A DNA stretch of 14,990 nt, taken from assembly GCA_012271065.1 (NCBI GenBank), contig JAAXHE010000273.1, forward strand, positions 1-14,990, in the 5' to 3' direction. The notes below the pieces were generated by a model, which was not told where the DNA came from, made no database searches, and saw nothing but the letters and a program-made list of their open reading frames with translations. Both the position numbers and the translations under genes were made by a program. This document shows positions 1-5,960 of this stretch, piece after piece. The stretch is from Candidatus Latescibacterota bacterium (GTDB lineage: Bacteria > Latescibacterota > UBA2968 > GCA-2709665). Each line of letters starts with the position of its first letter. The stretch's first letter is position 1.

Positions 1-41
1 TGATTTATTTCGGATTAAGGTTAAGAAATATCTTCCATACA

Positions 42-47
42 AAGGAG
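42..47 (+). promoter_or_regulatory. Ribosome binding site of the dockerin/TPR gene
   Basis: AGGAGG lies 7 nt before the ATG at 55, a near-perfect Shine-Dalgarno with good spacing, and fixes the start of the first gene. No convincing promoter is visible in the 40 bases before it, so the transcript may begin outside the window. Confidence 0.7.
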
Positions 48-54
48 GTCGCAG

Positions 55-660
55 ATGCAACGTATTTTGTGGATTGTGCTGGTTCTTGTTATTTTAGTAG
101 GTGTGGGATTTGCCGCTGAGTACGCTGATTTTGACGAAGACGGTACTGTTGGGTTTAATGATTTTGTTCAATTTGCCCAGCGGTACGGATCAGTGGCCGG
201 GGATGGCGTTTACGACTCGCGCTATGATATAAACGGTAATGGTCGAATAGATTTTGGCGATTATACTCTATTCGCCGAAGTTTTCGGTCAACCTGTCCAT
301 GCCGACAAAGTACCTATTCCTTGGGAAGAGTTGATGGAAATTGCCGAGTCTCATAAAGACAACGGTGAGTATGACCAGGCTCTTGCTAAATTTCAAGAAT
401 TTCTAGAACACGCTCGTACTCCACAGGGGCAGGCACAAAGCCTGTTTCAAATCGGTAGCATTTACTTGATTATGGGGGATAGAGAAAAAGCAAAAGAGGC
501 ACATAATCAGGTCATAGAGCGTTTTCGTCATTTAGATATACCAGCAGTACGGCATCAAGTTATTTGGAGTAGTGTCAAGTTGGCGGAACTTCAGGATTCT
601 GAAAGTGCTTTGGCCCTGTATCTCGAATACGCAAAATCACTCGTATCGGTAACGGAATAG
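55..660 (+). CDS. Exported dockerin-like / TPR protein
   Basis: A 201-residue protein with an N-terminal hydrophobic segment (residues 4-19) and a likely signal-peptide cleavage near GFA|AEYA. Two Ca2+-binding EF-hand loops of the type I dockerin kind follow: residues 25-36 (D25, D27, D29, G30, D36) and 58-69 (D58, N60, N62, G63, D69), spaced as in a dockerin pair. The C-terminal half (about 90-190) is helical with TPR-like units (GEYDQALAKFQEF; GDREKAKEAHNQVIERF). Dockerins bind cohesins in cellulosomes, but similar EF pairs also occur as stand-alone calcium modules on exported proteins of uncultured bacteria, and no cohesin is visible here. An envelope scaffold or adaptor role is inference. 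The gene is followed after 11 bp by the next reading frame, suggesting an operon. Base composition is AT-richer than the genes from hemB onward. Confidence 0.8.
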   Translation: MQRILWIVLVLVILVGVGFAAEYADFDEDGTVGFNDFVQFAQRYGSVAGDGVYDSRYDINGNGRIDFGDYTLFAEVFGQPVHADKVPIPWEELMEIAESHKDNGEYDQALAKFQEFLEHARTPQGQAQSLFQIGSIYLIMGDREKAKEAHNQVIERFRHLDIPAVRHQVIWSSVKLAELQDSESALALYLEYAKSLVSVTE

Positions 661-671
661 GGGGGATGTAA

Positions 672-833
672 ATGAAAACTTTACTGAGTGTGTTGTTGTT
701 GATTCCGACCATCACCTTTGCTGAAAATGAAATGTATAAAAAGGATGAAGATAACCTTACCTACAAACTGGTAAATGGTGTTTACATCCTTTGGGCAGGG
801 GAAATGGAGCCGGTCACAGTAACCGCGTCTTGA
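672..833 (+). CDS. Signal-peptide ORF, probable 5' piece of the broken M15 peptidase gene
   Basis: A 53-codon frame beginning with ATG after a GGGGGG ribosome-binding-like stretch. Its product starts MKTLLSVLLLIPTITFAENE, a textbook signal peptide with cleavage after TFA. It ends at TGA 831-833. The next large frame (M15 domain, below) is in the same phase, and the sequence from 834 to 968 reads as plausible protein (GNYYWNSDTNWHRYVPDGEN) although it has no start codon. I therefore read 672-1742 as one exported-peptidase gene interrupted near 831. Alternatively, bases about 800-875 read well in another frame (GHSNRVLTDSPVAGNFNSFE), which would mean two compensating indels instead of one nonsense codon. 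A genuine 53-residue peptide is less likely. Confidence 0.55.
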   Translation: MKTLLSVLLLIPTITFAENEMYKKDEDNLTYKLVNGVYILWAGEMEPVTVTAS

Positions 834-968
834 CCGACTCCCCAGTGGCCGGGAACTTTAATTCGTTCGAGTGGTAATTATTATTGGAACTCTGATACCA
901 ATTGGCACCGGTATGTTCCAGATGGTGAAAACGGTGAGGGTGGTGATGGCAGTGGCGATTGGGAAGAT

Positions 969-1742
969 ATGGACGATCCCACAATTCAGGTAATGGCAAG
1001 CGGACAACTTACTTCCGGTAGCTTCACAAGCGACGAAACCAATCACTACATGACCGCGGAATGTGAGCTCCACATCATAAAGTGGACTGCAGCCGATAAC
1101 CATAATAGTGGCGACGATATTACGTTTGCCGATGATACTACTTCGCCAACTATTACGCTACATCCGACTTCGGCCTCGAATGGACGTAGTTACAGATTAT
1201 CGTATACTGTGGAAGGGAGTGTCGGAGATGTTAAGGACAGTGCTTCATTTACCCAGGATGCGCTTAGTGAACTACGGCAAGAGTATGTAGACATGAGTCG
1301 TACAATTCTTGCAAGAAGTGCGTTCGATACTCGCCATCCAGCTTACCCAGGCTTGCTCATTGATTCTGACTATCACGAAAATCGACATACGCACCGTATC
1401 CTTGATTTTCTAAATATACGAGCATTGGATCTAAAAGTCCGGTACACGGCTGGCTTTGCCTACACTGCTGGGTACGCGTGTCCGGGGGATAGCGGACACA
1501 GCTCCGGTTCACAACATCAGTATGGACGGGCATTCGATGCTGACGGCACCTCGTCGGATGATGCTGTGAATTCAAGACGCAATTATGATATATACCGTAT
1601 TGGTAGATTTCAGATGCGTGCTACATTTTTTGCGCTTTATGATGAAGGTGGTAATTATTTTGAAGTTGTTCCGTTATGGCCCGACAAGCCAGCTGGTTTT
1701 GTCGGAGACAATTACACACACGTCCACCTTGACTGGAGGTAA
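969..1742 (+). CDS. M15-type zinc D-Ala-D-Ala carboxypeptidase/endopeptidase domain protein
   Basis: A 257-residue frame from the first available ATG; the true N-terminus is probably the signal peptide at 672. The C-terminal third carries the zinc signature of peptidase family M15: SxHxxGxAxD at residues 181-190 (SQHQYGRAFD, with H183 and D190) and H-V-H at 251-253 near the C-terminus (THVHLDW). Enzymes of this family cleave D-Ala-containing peptide bonds of peptidoglycan or D-Ala-D-Ala dipeptides, so a periplasmic cell-wall role is likely if the protein is made. Residues 1-100 look like a beta-rich, possibly Ig-like segment and 100-130 are helical. The last codons contain the ribosome binding site (GGAGGT) of the following gene, so the two are translationally linked. 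As it stands, this frame has no signal peptide and no visible ribosome binding site. Confidence 0.65.
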   Translation: MDDPTIQVMASGQLTSGSFTSDETNHYMTAECELHIIKWTAADNHNSGDDITFADDTTSPTITLHPTSASNGRSYRLSYTVEGSVGDVKDSASFTQDALSELRQEYVDMSRTILARSAFDTRHPAYPGLLIDSDYHENRHTHRILDFLNIRALDLKVRYTAGFAYTAGYACPGDSGHSSGSQHQYGRAFDADGTSSDDAVNSRRNYDIYRIGRFQMRATFFALYDEGGNYFEVVPLWPDKPAGFVGDNYTHVHLDWR

Positions 1743-1744
1743 AC

Positions 1745-2461
1745 ATGTTTCGACTTATAGTTATCCTCGGATTGTTGTTGCCCCTGTGCCCGGCTGAGGG
1801 GAAGGTTAAGTATCCGGATGCACTTCAAATTTCGATTTGGGAGAATCAGCTCTACAAGGGCGATGGCGTTGTAATGTTGGAAGTGTTGTACGAATTATAT
1901 CGACTACCAAGAGAACCGTGGCCGGAGGAAGTGAAACAACTATTCCTGGGCATGGTGAACAAATACTATATCGGGGATAATTGGCTTCGGTGGAGAAGTG
2001 CAGCGACTGTTGCGTACGATAAGTGCGGAGAACATCACGCCGCAATGACCGAAATGGCCAGTTGGCAGGCAGATGTAAGGTTCATTCCGATATTGGTGGA
2101 GAATATCGGACCACTGGCGAACCGTGGATTAATAAAGATCGGGGAACCTGCTCTTTTACCGATTATTAAGGCACTCCGCCACCCGTGGGCGTTTCAGCAA
2201 GCGGCGGCAGCAGAAACGCTTGGCTTGATGCTGAAGAACAATCCTGCTTTTGCTATGAATCCATTGTATCGGCGACAAATGATACAGGGGCTGTTTGCTG
2301 TTACTAATAGTAGGGATGAGTTTGTCGTAGCGGAGGCAATCGATGCGTTGAAGTATATTAAAGATGACGAGGTCATCGCTCATCTCAATGTTTTCAGTAG
2401 AAGTGAAACCGGGCTGTTACGACTTCGGGCGTCTAAGGCTTTGCAGTTTATGGGGCAATAG
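1745..2461 (+). CDS. Exported HEAT-like repeat protein
   Basis: A 238-residue protein with a signal peptide (MFRLIVILGLLLPLCPAEG, cleavage after about residue 17). The rest is helical. The C-terminal half shows HEAT/armadillo-like helix pairs (IGEPALLPIIKALRHPWAFQ followed by QAAAAETLG; EFVVAEAIDALKYIKDDEVI; LLRLRASKALQFMG). Such repeats are protein-protein interaction scaffolds; no catalytic residues are apparent. It begins 2 bp after the M15 stop, using GGAGGT inside the last codons of that gene, so it is almost certainly co-transcribed. With the dockerin/TPR protein it makes two non-catalytic scaffold proteins flanking one cell-wall peptidase. The specific function is unknown. Confidence 0.75.
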   Translation: MFRLIVILGLLLPLCPAEGKVKYPDALQISIWENQLYKGDGVVMLEVLYELYRLPREPWPEEVKQLFLGMVNKYYIGDNWLRWRSAATVAYDKCGEHHAAMTEMASWQADVRFIPILVENIGPLANRGLIKIGEPALLPIIKALRHPWAFQQAAAAETLGLMLKNNPAFAMNPLYRRQMIQGLFAVTNSRDEFVVAEAIDALKYIKDDEVIAHLNVFSRSETGLLRLRASKALQFMGQ

Positions 2462-2495
2462 TGATGAAGCCCGGAGTGGCGCGATCTGAAGAGGT

Positions 2496-2511
2496 AAGGA
2501 TTCGTCCTTTT
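2496..2511 (+). terminator. Weak terminator-like hairpin after the HEAT gene
   Basis: AAGGA-TTCG-TCCTT forms a 5-bp stem closed by a UUCG tetraloop and runs into TT. The stem is short and the U-tract minimal, so this is only a candidate end for the first operon. Confidence 0.3.
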
Positions 2512-2562
2512 GGCCCGGAAGAGTGAGCATTTGTCCTGCTTTTGGCCCTCAACCTGCATTAG

Positions 2563-2790
2563 GTTTTGAATCCGCATCAGGTTCTGATTCTGCTCCTGGT
2601 TTCTGATCCTGTAAATCCTGGTCGGCTTTGCTCCTGCTCTCGGTTTTTAATCCCGTCAATCCTGATCGGTCTTGATTCTGCTCTTTGTTTCTAATCCCGC
2701 TAATCCTGATCCGGTTTTGATCTTGCTCTTTGTTTTTAATCCTGCTTAATCCTGGTCGTCTTTTATCCTGTCCATCCTGTCTATCCATGT
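2563..2790. repeat. Degenerate tandem repeat, about 44-bp unit, upstream of hemB
   Basis: Five diverged head-to-tail units: 2563-2598 (short), 2599-2642, 2643-2686, 2687-2731 and 2732-2790 (with extra ATCCTGT steps). Each contains GTTTYTAATCCYG, then AATCCTGATCGG, then TTGATTCTGCTC. Inside the units a shorter ATCCTG(N) motif recurs about every 10-12 bp, and the last unit dissolves into TCCTGTCCATCCTGTCTATC. Similar ATCCTGT/ACAGGAT arrays are found between genes in many unrelated bacterial genomes; their role is not established. The array lies between the HEAT gene and hemB and ends about 30 bp before the hemB start. The minus-strand open frame across it is a by-product of the 15-codon periodicity. 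Confidence 0.8.
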
Positions 2791-2820
2791 AAGTTTGTGT
2801 TTTTGCATAAAAGAGGCCAT

Positions 2821-3813
2821 ATGGATCTGACGTACCGGCCCCGGCGGTTGAGGCGTACGGAACCCATAAGGACGCTGACGAGGGAGACCGTGCTGAACGT
2901 GGGGGACCTGATCTATCCCATGTTCGTGACGGAAGGCGCCAACGTGCGGGAACCCATCGACTCGATGCCCGGTCAGTTCCGGTTTTCGGTCGACGAACTC
3001 GTGCGTGAGTGCGAGACGGTGTACGGCCTCGGCATCTGCGGCGTCAATCTGTTCGGCTATTCGGAGGAAAAGGACGAGCGCGCAACAATGGCGTACGCAC
3101 AGGACGGATTGATCCAGAGGGCGGTCCGGGCGCTCAAGGCGGCGCTTCCCGAGCTCTGCGTGCAGACGGACGTGGCGCTGGATCCCTATACCACGCACGG
3201 ACACGACGGCCTGCTGATCGACGGCGAGGTCGCGAACGACGAGAGCGTCGAGGTGCTGTGCAGGATGTCGCTTTCTCACGCCGAGGCGGGCGTGGACTGG
3301 GTCACCCCGTCTGACGTGATGGACGGGCGGATTGGCGCCATCCGGGTGGCGCTGGACGACCATGGGTTCAGCAACGTCGGCATCATGGCCTATTCCGCCA
3401 AATATGCATCATGCTTCTACGGTCCGTTCCGTGGAGCGCTCAAGTCCGCGCCGGTAAAGGCGCGGGGCGTCCCTGAGGACAAGAAGACGTACCAGATGGA
3501 CCCTGCCAATATCCGGGAAGCGATGAGGGAGATCGCGCTGGATATCGAGGAAGGGGCCGACGTGGTGATGGTGAAGCCCGCACTGCCGTACCTGGACGTC
3601 ATCGCGAGCGCGAGGCAGAGCTTCGAAACGCCCATCGCGGCCTATAACGTGTCCGGCGAATACGGGATGGTCCTTGCGGCCTCGGAGCGCGGCTGGGTGG
3701 AGAAGGAGCGCGCGATGGTCGAAACGCTAACGTCCATCAAGCGGGCCGGCGCGGATATGATCCTGACCTACTTTGCCCCGGAAATGGCGGAATTGCTGAG
3801 GGATGCGACATAG
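2821..3813 (+). CDS. hemB: Delta-aminolevulinic acid dehydratase (porphobilinogen synthase)
   Basis: A 330-residue enzyme of normal family length that condenses two 5-aminolevulinate molecules to porphobilinogen in cytoplasmic tetrapyrrole synthesis. Both Schiff-base lysines are present: K194 in MAYSAKYAS and K252 in VMVKPALPYLD. The metal-site segment reads DVALDPYTTHGHDG (residues 117-130), so the three zinc-binding cysteines of zinc-type enzymes are replaced by Asp-type residues, as in magnesium-dependent or zinc-independent members. I chose ATG 2821, preceded by AGAGG at suitable spacing. A GTG at 2797 in the same frame would add eight residues that read out of the end of the repeat array and look non-native. 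Codon use is GC-rich, unlike the genes to its left. A stem-loop follows the stop. Confidence 0.95.
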   Translation: MDLTYRPRRLRRTEPIRTLTRETVLNVGDLIYPMFVTEGANVREPIDSMPGQFRFSVDELVRECETVYGLGICGVNLFGYSEEKDERATMAYAQDGLIQRAVRALKAALPELCVQTDVALDPYTTHGHDGLLIDGEVANDESVEVLCRMSLSHAEAGVDWVTPSDVMDGRIGAIRVALDDHGFSNVGIMAYSAKYASCFYGPFRGALKSAPVKARGVPEDKKTYQMDPANIREAMREIALDIEEGADVVMVKPALPYLDVIASARQSFETPIAAYNVSGEYGMVLAASERGWVEKERAMVETLTSIKRAGADMILTYFAPEMAELLRDAT

Positions 3814-3814
3814 G

Positions 3815-3846
3815 CGTCTCTCAGGCGCATCGCGTGTTGAGAGACG
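3815..3846 (+). terminator. Stem-loop after hemB (terminator candidate without U-tract)
   Basis: CGTCTCTCA (3815-3823) pairs perfectly with TGAGAGACG (3838-3846) over 9 bp with a 14-nt loop, 1 bp past the hemB stop. No T-run follows, so it may be a processing or stability hairpin instead of an intrinsic terminator. Confidence 0.45.
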
Positions 3847-3864
3847 GGAAATAGCAGAATTCGC

Positions 3865-3893
3865 TTGACAGGACATTGAGAATTCGATATCGT
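3865..3893 (+). promoter_or_regulatory. Candidate sigma-70 promoter of the trpS leader
   Basis: A consensus -35 TTGACA (3865-3870), a 17-bp spacer and TATCGT (3888-3893, 4 of 6 matches to TATAAT) predict transcription from about 3900. That places the leader-peptide ribosome binding site about 20 nt into the transcript and gives a leader of roughly 185 nt before trpS. Confidence 0.55.
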
Positions 3894-3932
3894 TGACCGG
3901 TCAATTGCAATCCTCATTGGAAGGAAAATGAG

Positions 3933-4010
3933 ATGGCCTCGCGCGACGGACATTCCGGAAGCTGGCGGTGGTGCGACTTCAATCGTACCGGCCGGCTGAC
4001 TGCGTGCTGA
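3933..4010 (+). CDS. Putative Trp-sensing leader peptide of trpS (25 residues)
   Basis: A short frame with an excellent Shine-Dalgarno (GGAAGGA, 3919-3925) 7 nt before ATG 3933; a second ATG at 3928 in another frame is too close to it. The peptide begins MASRDGHSGS and continues WRWCDFNRTGRLTAC, with Trp codons at 3963-3965 and 3969-3971 flanking one Arg codon, then TGA at 4008-4010. Trp makes up 2 of 25 residues, adjacent to each other in function, directly before a hairpin and upstream of a terminator and the Trp-tRNA synthetase gene. This is the layout of a classical ribosome-mediated attenuator. Charged tRNA-Trp shortage would stall the ribosome at these codons. I do not recognise this exact peptide from a known family; the functional reading is inference from structure and context. 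Confidence 0.6.
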   Translation: MASRDGHSGSWRWCDFNRTGRLTAC

Positions 4011-4072
4011 ATTTGAGATTCGGATTTTTTTAAGATCAACGTCCCTGCCGGCCTACGGCGGGGATTTTTTTT
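3963..4072 (+). promoter_or_regulatory. Predicted tryptophan transcription attenuator upstream of trpS
   Basis: Three pairings can be drawn. Hairpin 1:2 is GGTGCGA (3970-3976) with TCGTACC (3983-3989), 7 bp with one G-T pair and loop CTTCAA; its 5' arm begins inside the second Trp codon. Antiterminator 2:3 is GGCCGGC (3990-3996) with GCCGGCC (4047-4053), 7 perfect G-C pairs, extendable by GAC (3998-4000) with GTC (4041-4043) across a small internal loop. Terminator 3:4 uses 4042-4064 and so excludes the antiterminator. A ribosome stalled on the Trp codons would cover segment 1, prevent 1:2 formation and free the region for 2:3, allowing read-through into trpS. One weakness: segment 2 proper begins just after the 1:2 stem instead of within it. 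A weak extra hairpin (4007-4023) followed by T7 may serve as a pause site. Confidence 0.55.
4042..4072 (+). terminator. Intrinsic terminator inside the trpS leader
   Basis: TCCCTGCCG (4042-4050), loop GCCTA, CGGCGGGGA (4056-4064) form a 9-bp stem with one T-G pair, immediately followed by eight Ts (4065-4072). It ends right where the trpS ribosome binding site begins, so it must be conditional for trpS to be expressed from the upstream promoter. Confidence 0.8.
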
Positions 4073-4078
4073 GGAGGG
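4073..4078 (+). promoter_or_regulatory. Ribosome binding site of trpS
   Basis: GGAGGG sits 7 nt before ATG 4086 and directly abuts the U-tract of the leader terminator. Confidence 0.75.
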
Positions 4079-4085
4079 AATATAG

Positions 4086-5162
4086 ATGGATGAACGGAAA
4101 CGGATCCTCACGGGCGACCGGCCCACGGGGAAGATGCACCTGGGACATTACGTCGGCTCGTTGAAGAACCGGGTGCGGCTGCTGGACGAATACGAGTGCT
4201 TTTTCCTGGTGGCGGACCTGCACATGCTTACGACCCGGCCGCAGAAGGAACACATTCATGCCCTGCGCGAGAACGTGCGGGAGATGCTGCTGGACTATCT
4301 GGCGGTGGGCATCGATCCGTCCAGGTCGACCATCTATCTTCAGTCCGCCATCCACGCGGTATACGAGATGAATCTGTTCTTCGAGATGCTGGTGACCCTG
4401 CCGCGGGTCGCACGTCTGCCCAGCATCAAGGATATGGCGCGCGCAGCCAGGCTGGACGAAGAGGCGATCCCGTTCGGTCTGGTCGGTTATCCCATCTTGC
4501 AGGCCGCGGATATCTTGACGCCCAGGGCGCACCTGGTTCCCGTGGGAAAGGACAATCTCGCTCACGTGGAGGTCACCCGTGAAATCGCCCGCCGGTTCAA
4601 CAGCTATTACGGAGAGGTCTTCCCGATTCCGGACGCGCTGATCGGCGAGGTCCCCGTTCTGGTGGGTACGGACGGCCAGGCCAAGATGAGCAAGAGCCTG
4701 GACAATGCGATTTTTCTGTCCGACGACGCGCAGACCGTGAAGAAGAAGGTGCGGGGGATGTTTACCGATCCCAACCGGGTCAGAGCCGACATACCCGGCA
4801 GGGTGGAGGGTAACCCCGTATTCGTTTACCACGACGCGTTCAATCCGGACGAGGAGGAAGTGGCGGACCTGAAGTCGAGGTACCGCGAGGGGACGGTCGG
4901 CGACGTGGAGGTGAAGGAAAAGCTCACCCGGGCGCTGAACGAGTTTCTCGATCCGATCCGGGAGCGAAGGGCGCAATTTGCAGCGGATTCGGGGTACATG
5001 GAAAAGGTGCTGTACGAGGGAACGCAGCGCGTCCAGGTGGTCGCAGATGAGACATTAAGGGAAATGAAGAAGGCGATGGGGCTTACGGGCGTCTGGAACC
5101 GCATCTCAAGGAAAGCGCGGGACCGGATGCGCAGAAACGAACGGAAGGAATCCGGATCGTGA
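4086..5162 (+). CDS. trpS: Tryptophanyl-tRNA synthetase
   Basis: A 358-residue class I aminoacyl-tRNA synthetase that charges tRNA-Trp with tryptophan using ATP in the cytoplasm. The HIGH-type motif is H18-L-G-H21 in PTGKMHLGHYVGS and the KMSKS loop is at residues 200-204 (GQAKMSKSLDN). Both have the spacing expected of TrpRS, and GYPILQAADIL in the middle is typical of the family. The length is slightly above the usual 330-340, the excess being a basic C-terminal tail (KARDRMRRNERKE). The start is set by GGAGGG at 4073. Expression is probably controlled by the attenuator in front of it. It ends about 130 bp before a strong terminator, so it seems to be transcribed alone. Confidence 0.95.
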   Translation: MDERKRILTGDRPTGKMHLGHYVGSLKNRVRLLDEYECFFLVADLHMLTTRPQKEHIHALRENVREMLLDYLAVGIDPSRSTIYLQSAIHAVYEMNLFFEMLVTLPRVARLPSIKDMARAARLDEEAIPFGLVGYPILQAADILTPRAHLVPVGKDNLAHVEVTREIARRFNSYYGEVFPIPDALIGEVPVLVGTDGQAKMSKSLDNAIFLSDDAQTVKKKVRGMFTDPNRVRADIPGRVEGNPVFVYHDAFNPDEEEVADLKSRYREGTVGDVEVKEKLTRALNEFLDPIRERRAQFAADSGYMEKVLYEGTQRVQVVADETLREMKKAMGLTGVWNRISRKARDRMRRNERKESGS

Positions 5163-5292
5163 GGATATTCATGGGGCGGCATTCGAGGTGTCTGTTCGGT
5201 AGCGTGGCGATTTCCCTTCAGCGCTGGTGGTTTTGCGCAGCGGGAACCGTGCGTCCGCCACCGGATGATGTGTGCATGAAGGCGTGGCGATG

Positions 5293-5328
5293 GCCGCGGT
5301 TCACCAGGAGGTGGATCGCGGCTTTTTT
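5293..5328 (+). terminator. Strong intrinsic terminator of trpS
   Basis: GCCGCGGTTCACC (5293-5305), loop AGGA, GGTGGATCGCGGC (5310-5322) form a continuous 13-bp stem with two G-T pairs, followed by six Ts (5323-5328). The orientation fits termination of trpS before the opposing gene ends at 5359. Confidence 0.85.
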
Positions 5329-5358
5329 GTTTTCAAACGCAAAACCGGCAATCGCATT

Positions 5359-5838
5359 TCACTCCGCGGTACCGGCCCGCTCGCTGTTGGCGGCCTCGAA
5401 CAGGTCCGCGGCGAGCGCCTCCAGGCGGTCGCGCCAGGCGAGTTTGTCGAGCCACGCGGCCGGAGCCCCCGACACGCCCCACAGGGCGCCGGCGAGCTGT
5501 CCCGTGACCGCGGCCACGGTATCGGCGTCATCAGCGAGATTGGCGGCCAGAATCAGGGCATCCTCGATGGACTCCGACCGGTCCACGCACCACAGCGCCG
5601 TTTCGAGCGTGTGTACGACGTATCCCGAAGAGGAGATGGCGTCGCGCTCTTTTGCGCGCCACGAACCGGCGGCCAGGCCGAATGGACCTCCACCAACGAT
5701 GTCGGTAACCGGCGGCCTTGTGTCCCGCCCGGAGAATTCGAGCGTCGTACCGAGCGCATCCCCCAATGCCAGCCCCACCAGCGCCCCCCTGGCGCGGTCC
5801 AAAGCCGCCGATACGTCAGGGTTTTTCGCACGACTCAT
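5359..5838 (-). pseudogene. Internally deleted ADP-ribosylglycohydrolase (DraG-like)
   Basis: A 159-residue frame starting at ATG 5838 (AAGGG upstream). Residues 14-56 match the family N-terminus (RARGALVGLALGDALG, then GGGPFGL). Residues 66-145 match its C-terminus (SSGYVVHTLETALW, the metal-site motif ADDADT at 102-107 where GDDADT is usual, then QLAGALWG and LAWRDRLEALA). The central half of the usual roughly 300-residue protein, including the first metal motif TDDT, is absent. N- and C-terminal parts are joined in frame at AGSW (57-60). Intact enzymes remove ADP-ribose from proteins or nucleic acids using two Mg ions; without TDDT this one should be inactive. The frame extends upstream to 5961, but that stretch runs through the terminator and is non-coding. 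Decay or assembly collapse are equally possible. Confidence 0.75.
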
Positions 5839-5904
5839 CAGGCTACCCTTGCGAATTCGCCACTGATGGCCTGCTGCCAGACATATTCGCAGACCTCTGC
5901 CTCG

Positions 5905-5944
5905 CAAAAGAGGGGGTGCGGCAGTCGCCGCACCCCCTCTTTTG
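5905..5944. terminator. Bidirectional terminator between the TonB receptor and the ADP-ribosylglycohydrolase
   Basis: An 18-bp perfect stem, CAAAAGAGGGGGTGCGGC (5905-5922) with its exact complement at 5927-5944, and a 4-nt loop AGTC. The A4/T4 arms supply a short U-run on either strand. It lies 16 bp beyond the TonB receptor stop on the minus strand and most likely ends that transcript, separating it from the downstream minus-strand gene. Confidence 0.85.
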
Positions 5945-5960
5945 TCATCCTGCGGCTTCA

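Noticed and set aside
2549..2788. Minus-strand frame with a 15-residue repeat (KNKEQDQNRIR type).
   Set aside because: It is produced by translating the 44-45-bp tandem repeat; there is no ribosome binding site and no stable period, as units vary in length.
2797..2820. Alternative GTG start for hemB at 2797.
   Set aside because: It would add eight residues derived from the repeat boundary; ATG 2821 has a proper ribosome binding site and matches the family N-terminus.
3855..3886. GAATTC repeated twice around the trpS promoter, suggesting an operator.
   Set aside because: GAATTC is a 6-bp palindrome that is common by chance in this sequence; no longer conserved element surrounds it.
4053..4976. 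307-codon minus-strand open frame opposite trpS.
   Set aside because: Antisense shadow of trpS, with no start signal or recognisable domain.
5159..5866. Plus-strand open frame after trpS containing tandem Trp codons (RWWF) before the terminator at 5293-5328, resembling a second Trp leader.
   Set aside because: The frame does not stop before the terminator, no plus-strand trp gene follows, and most of it is antisense to the ADP-ribosylglycohydrolase. The hairpin is well explained as the trpS terminator.
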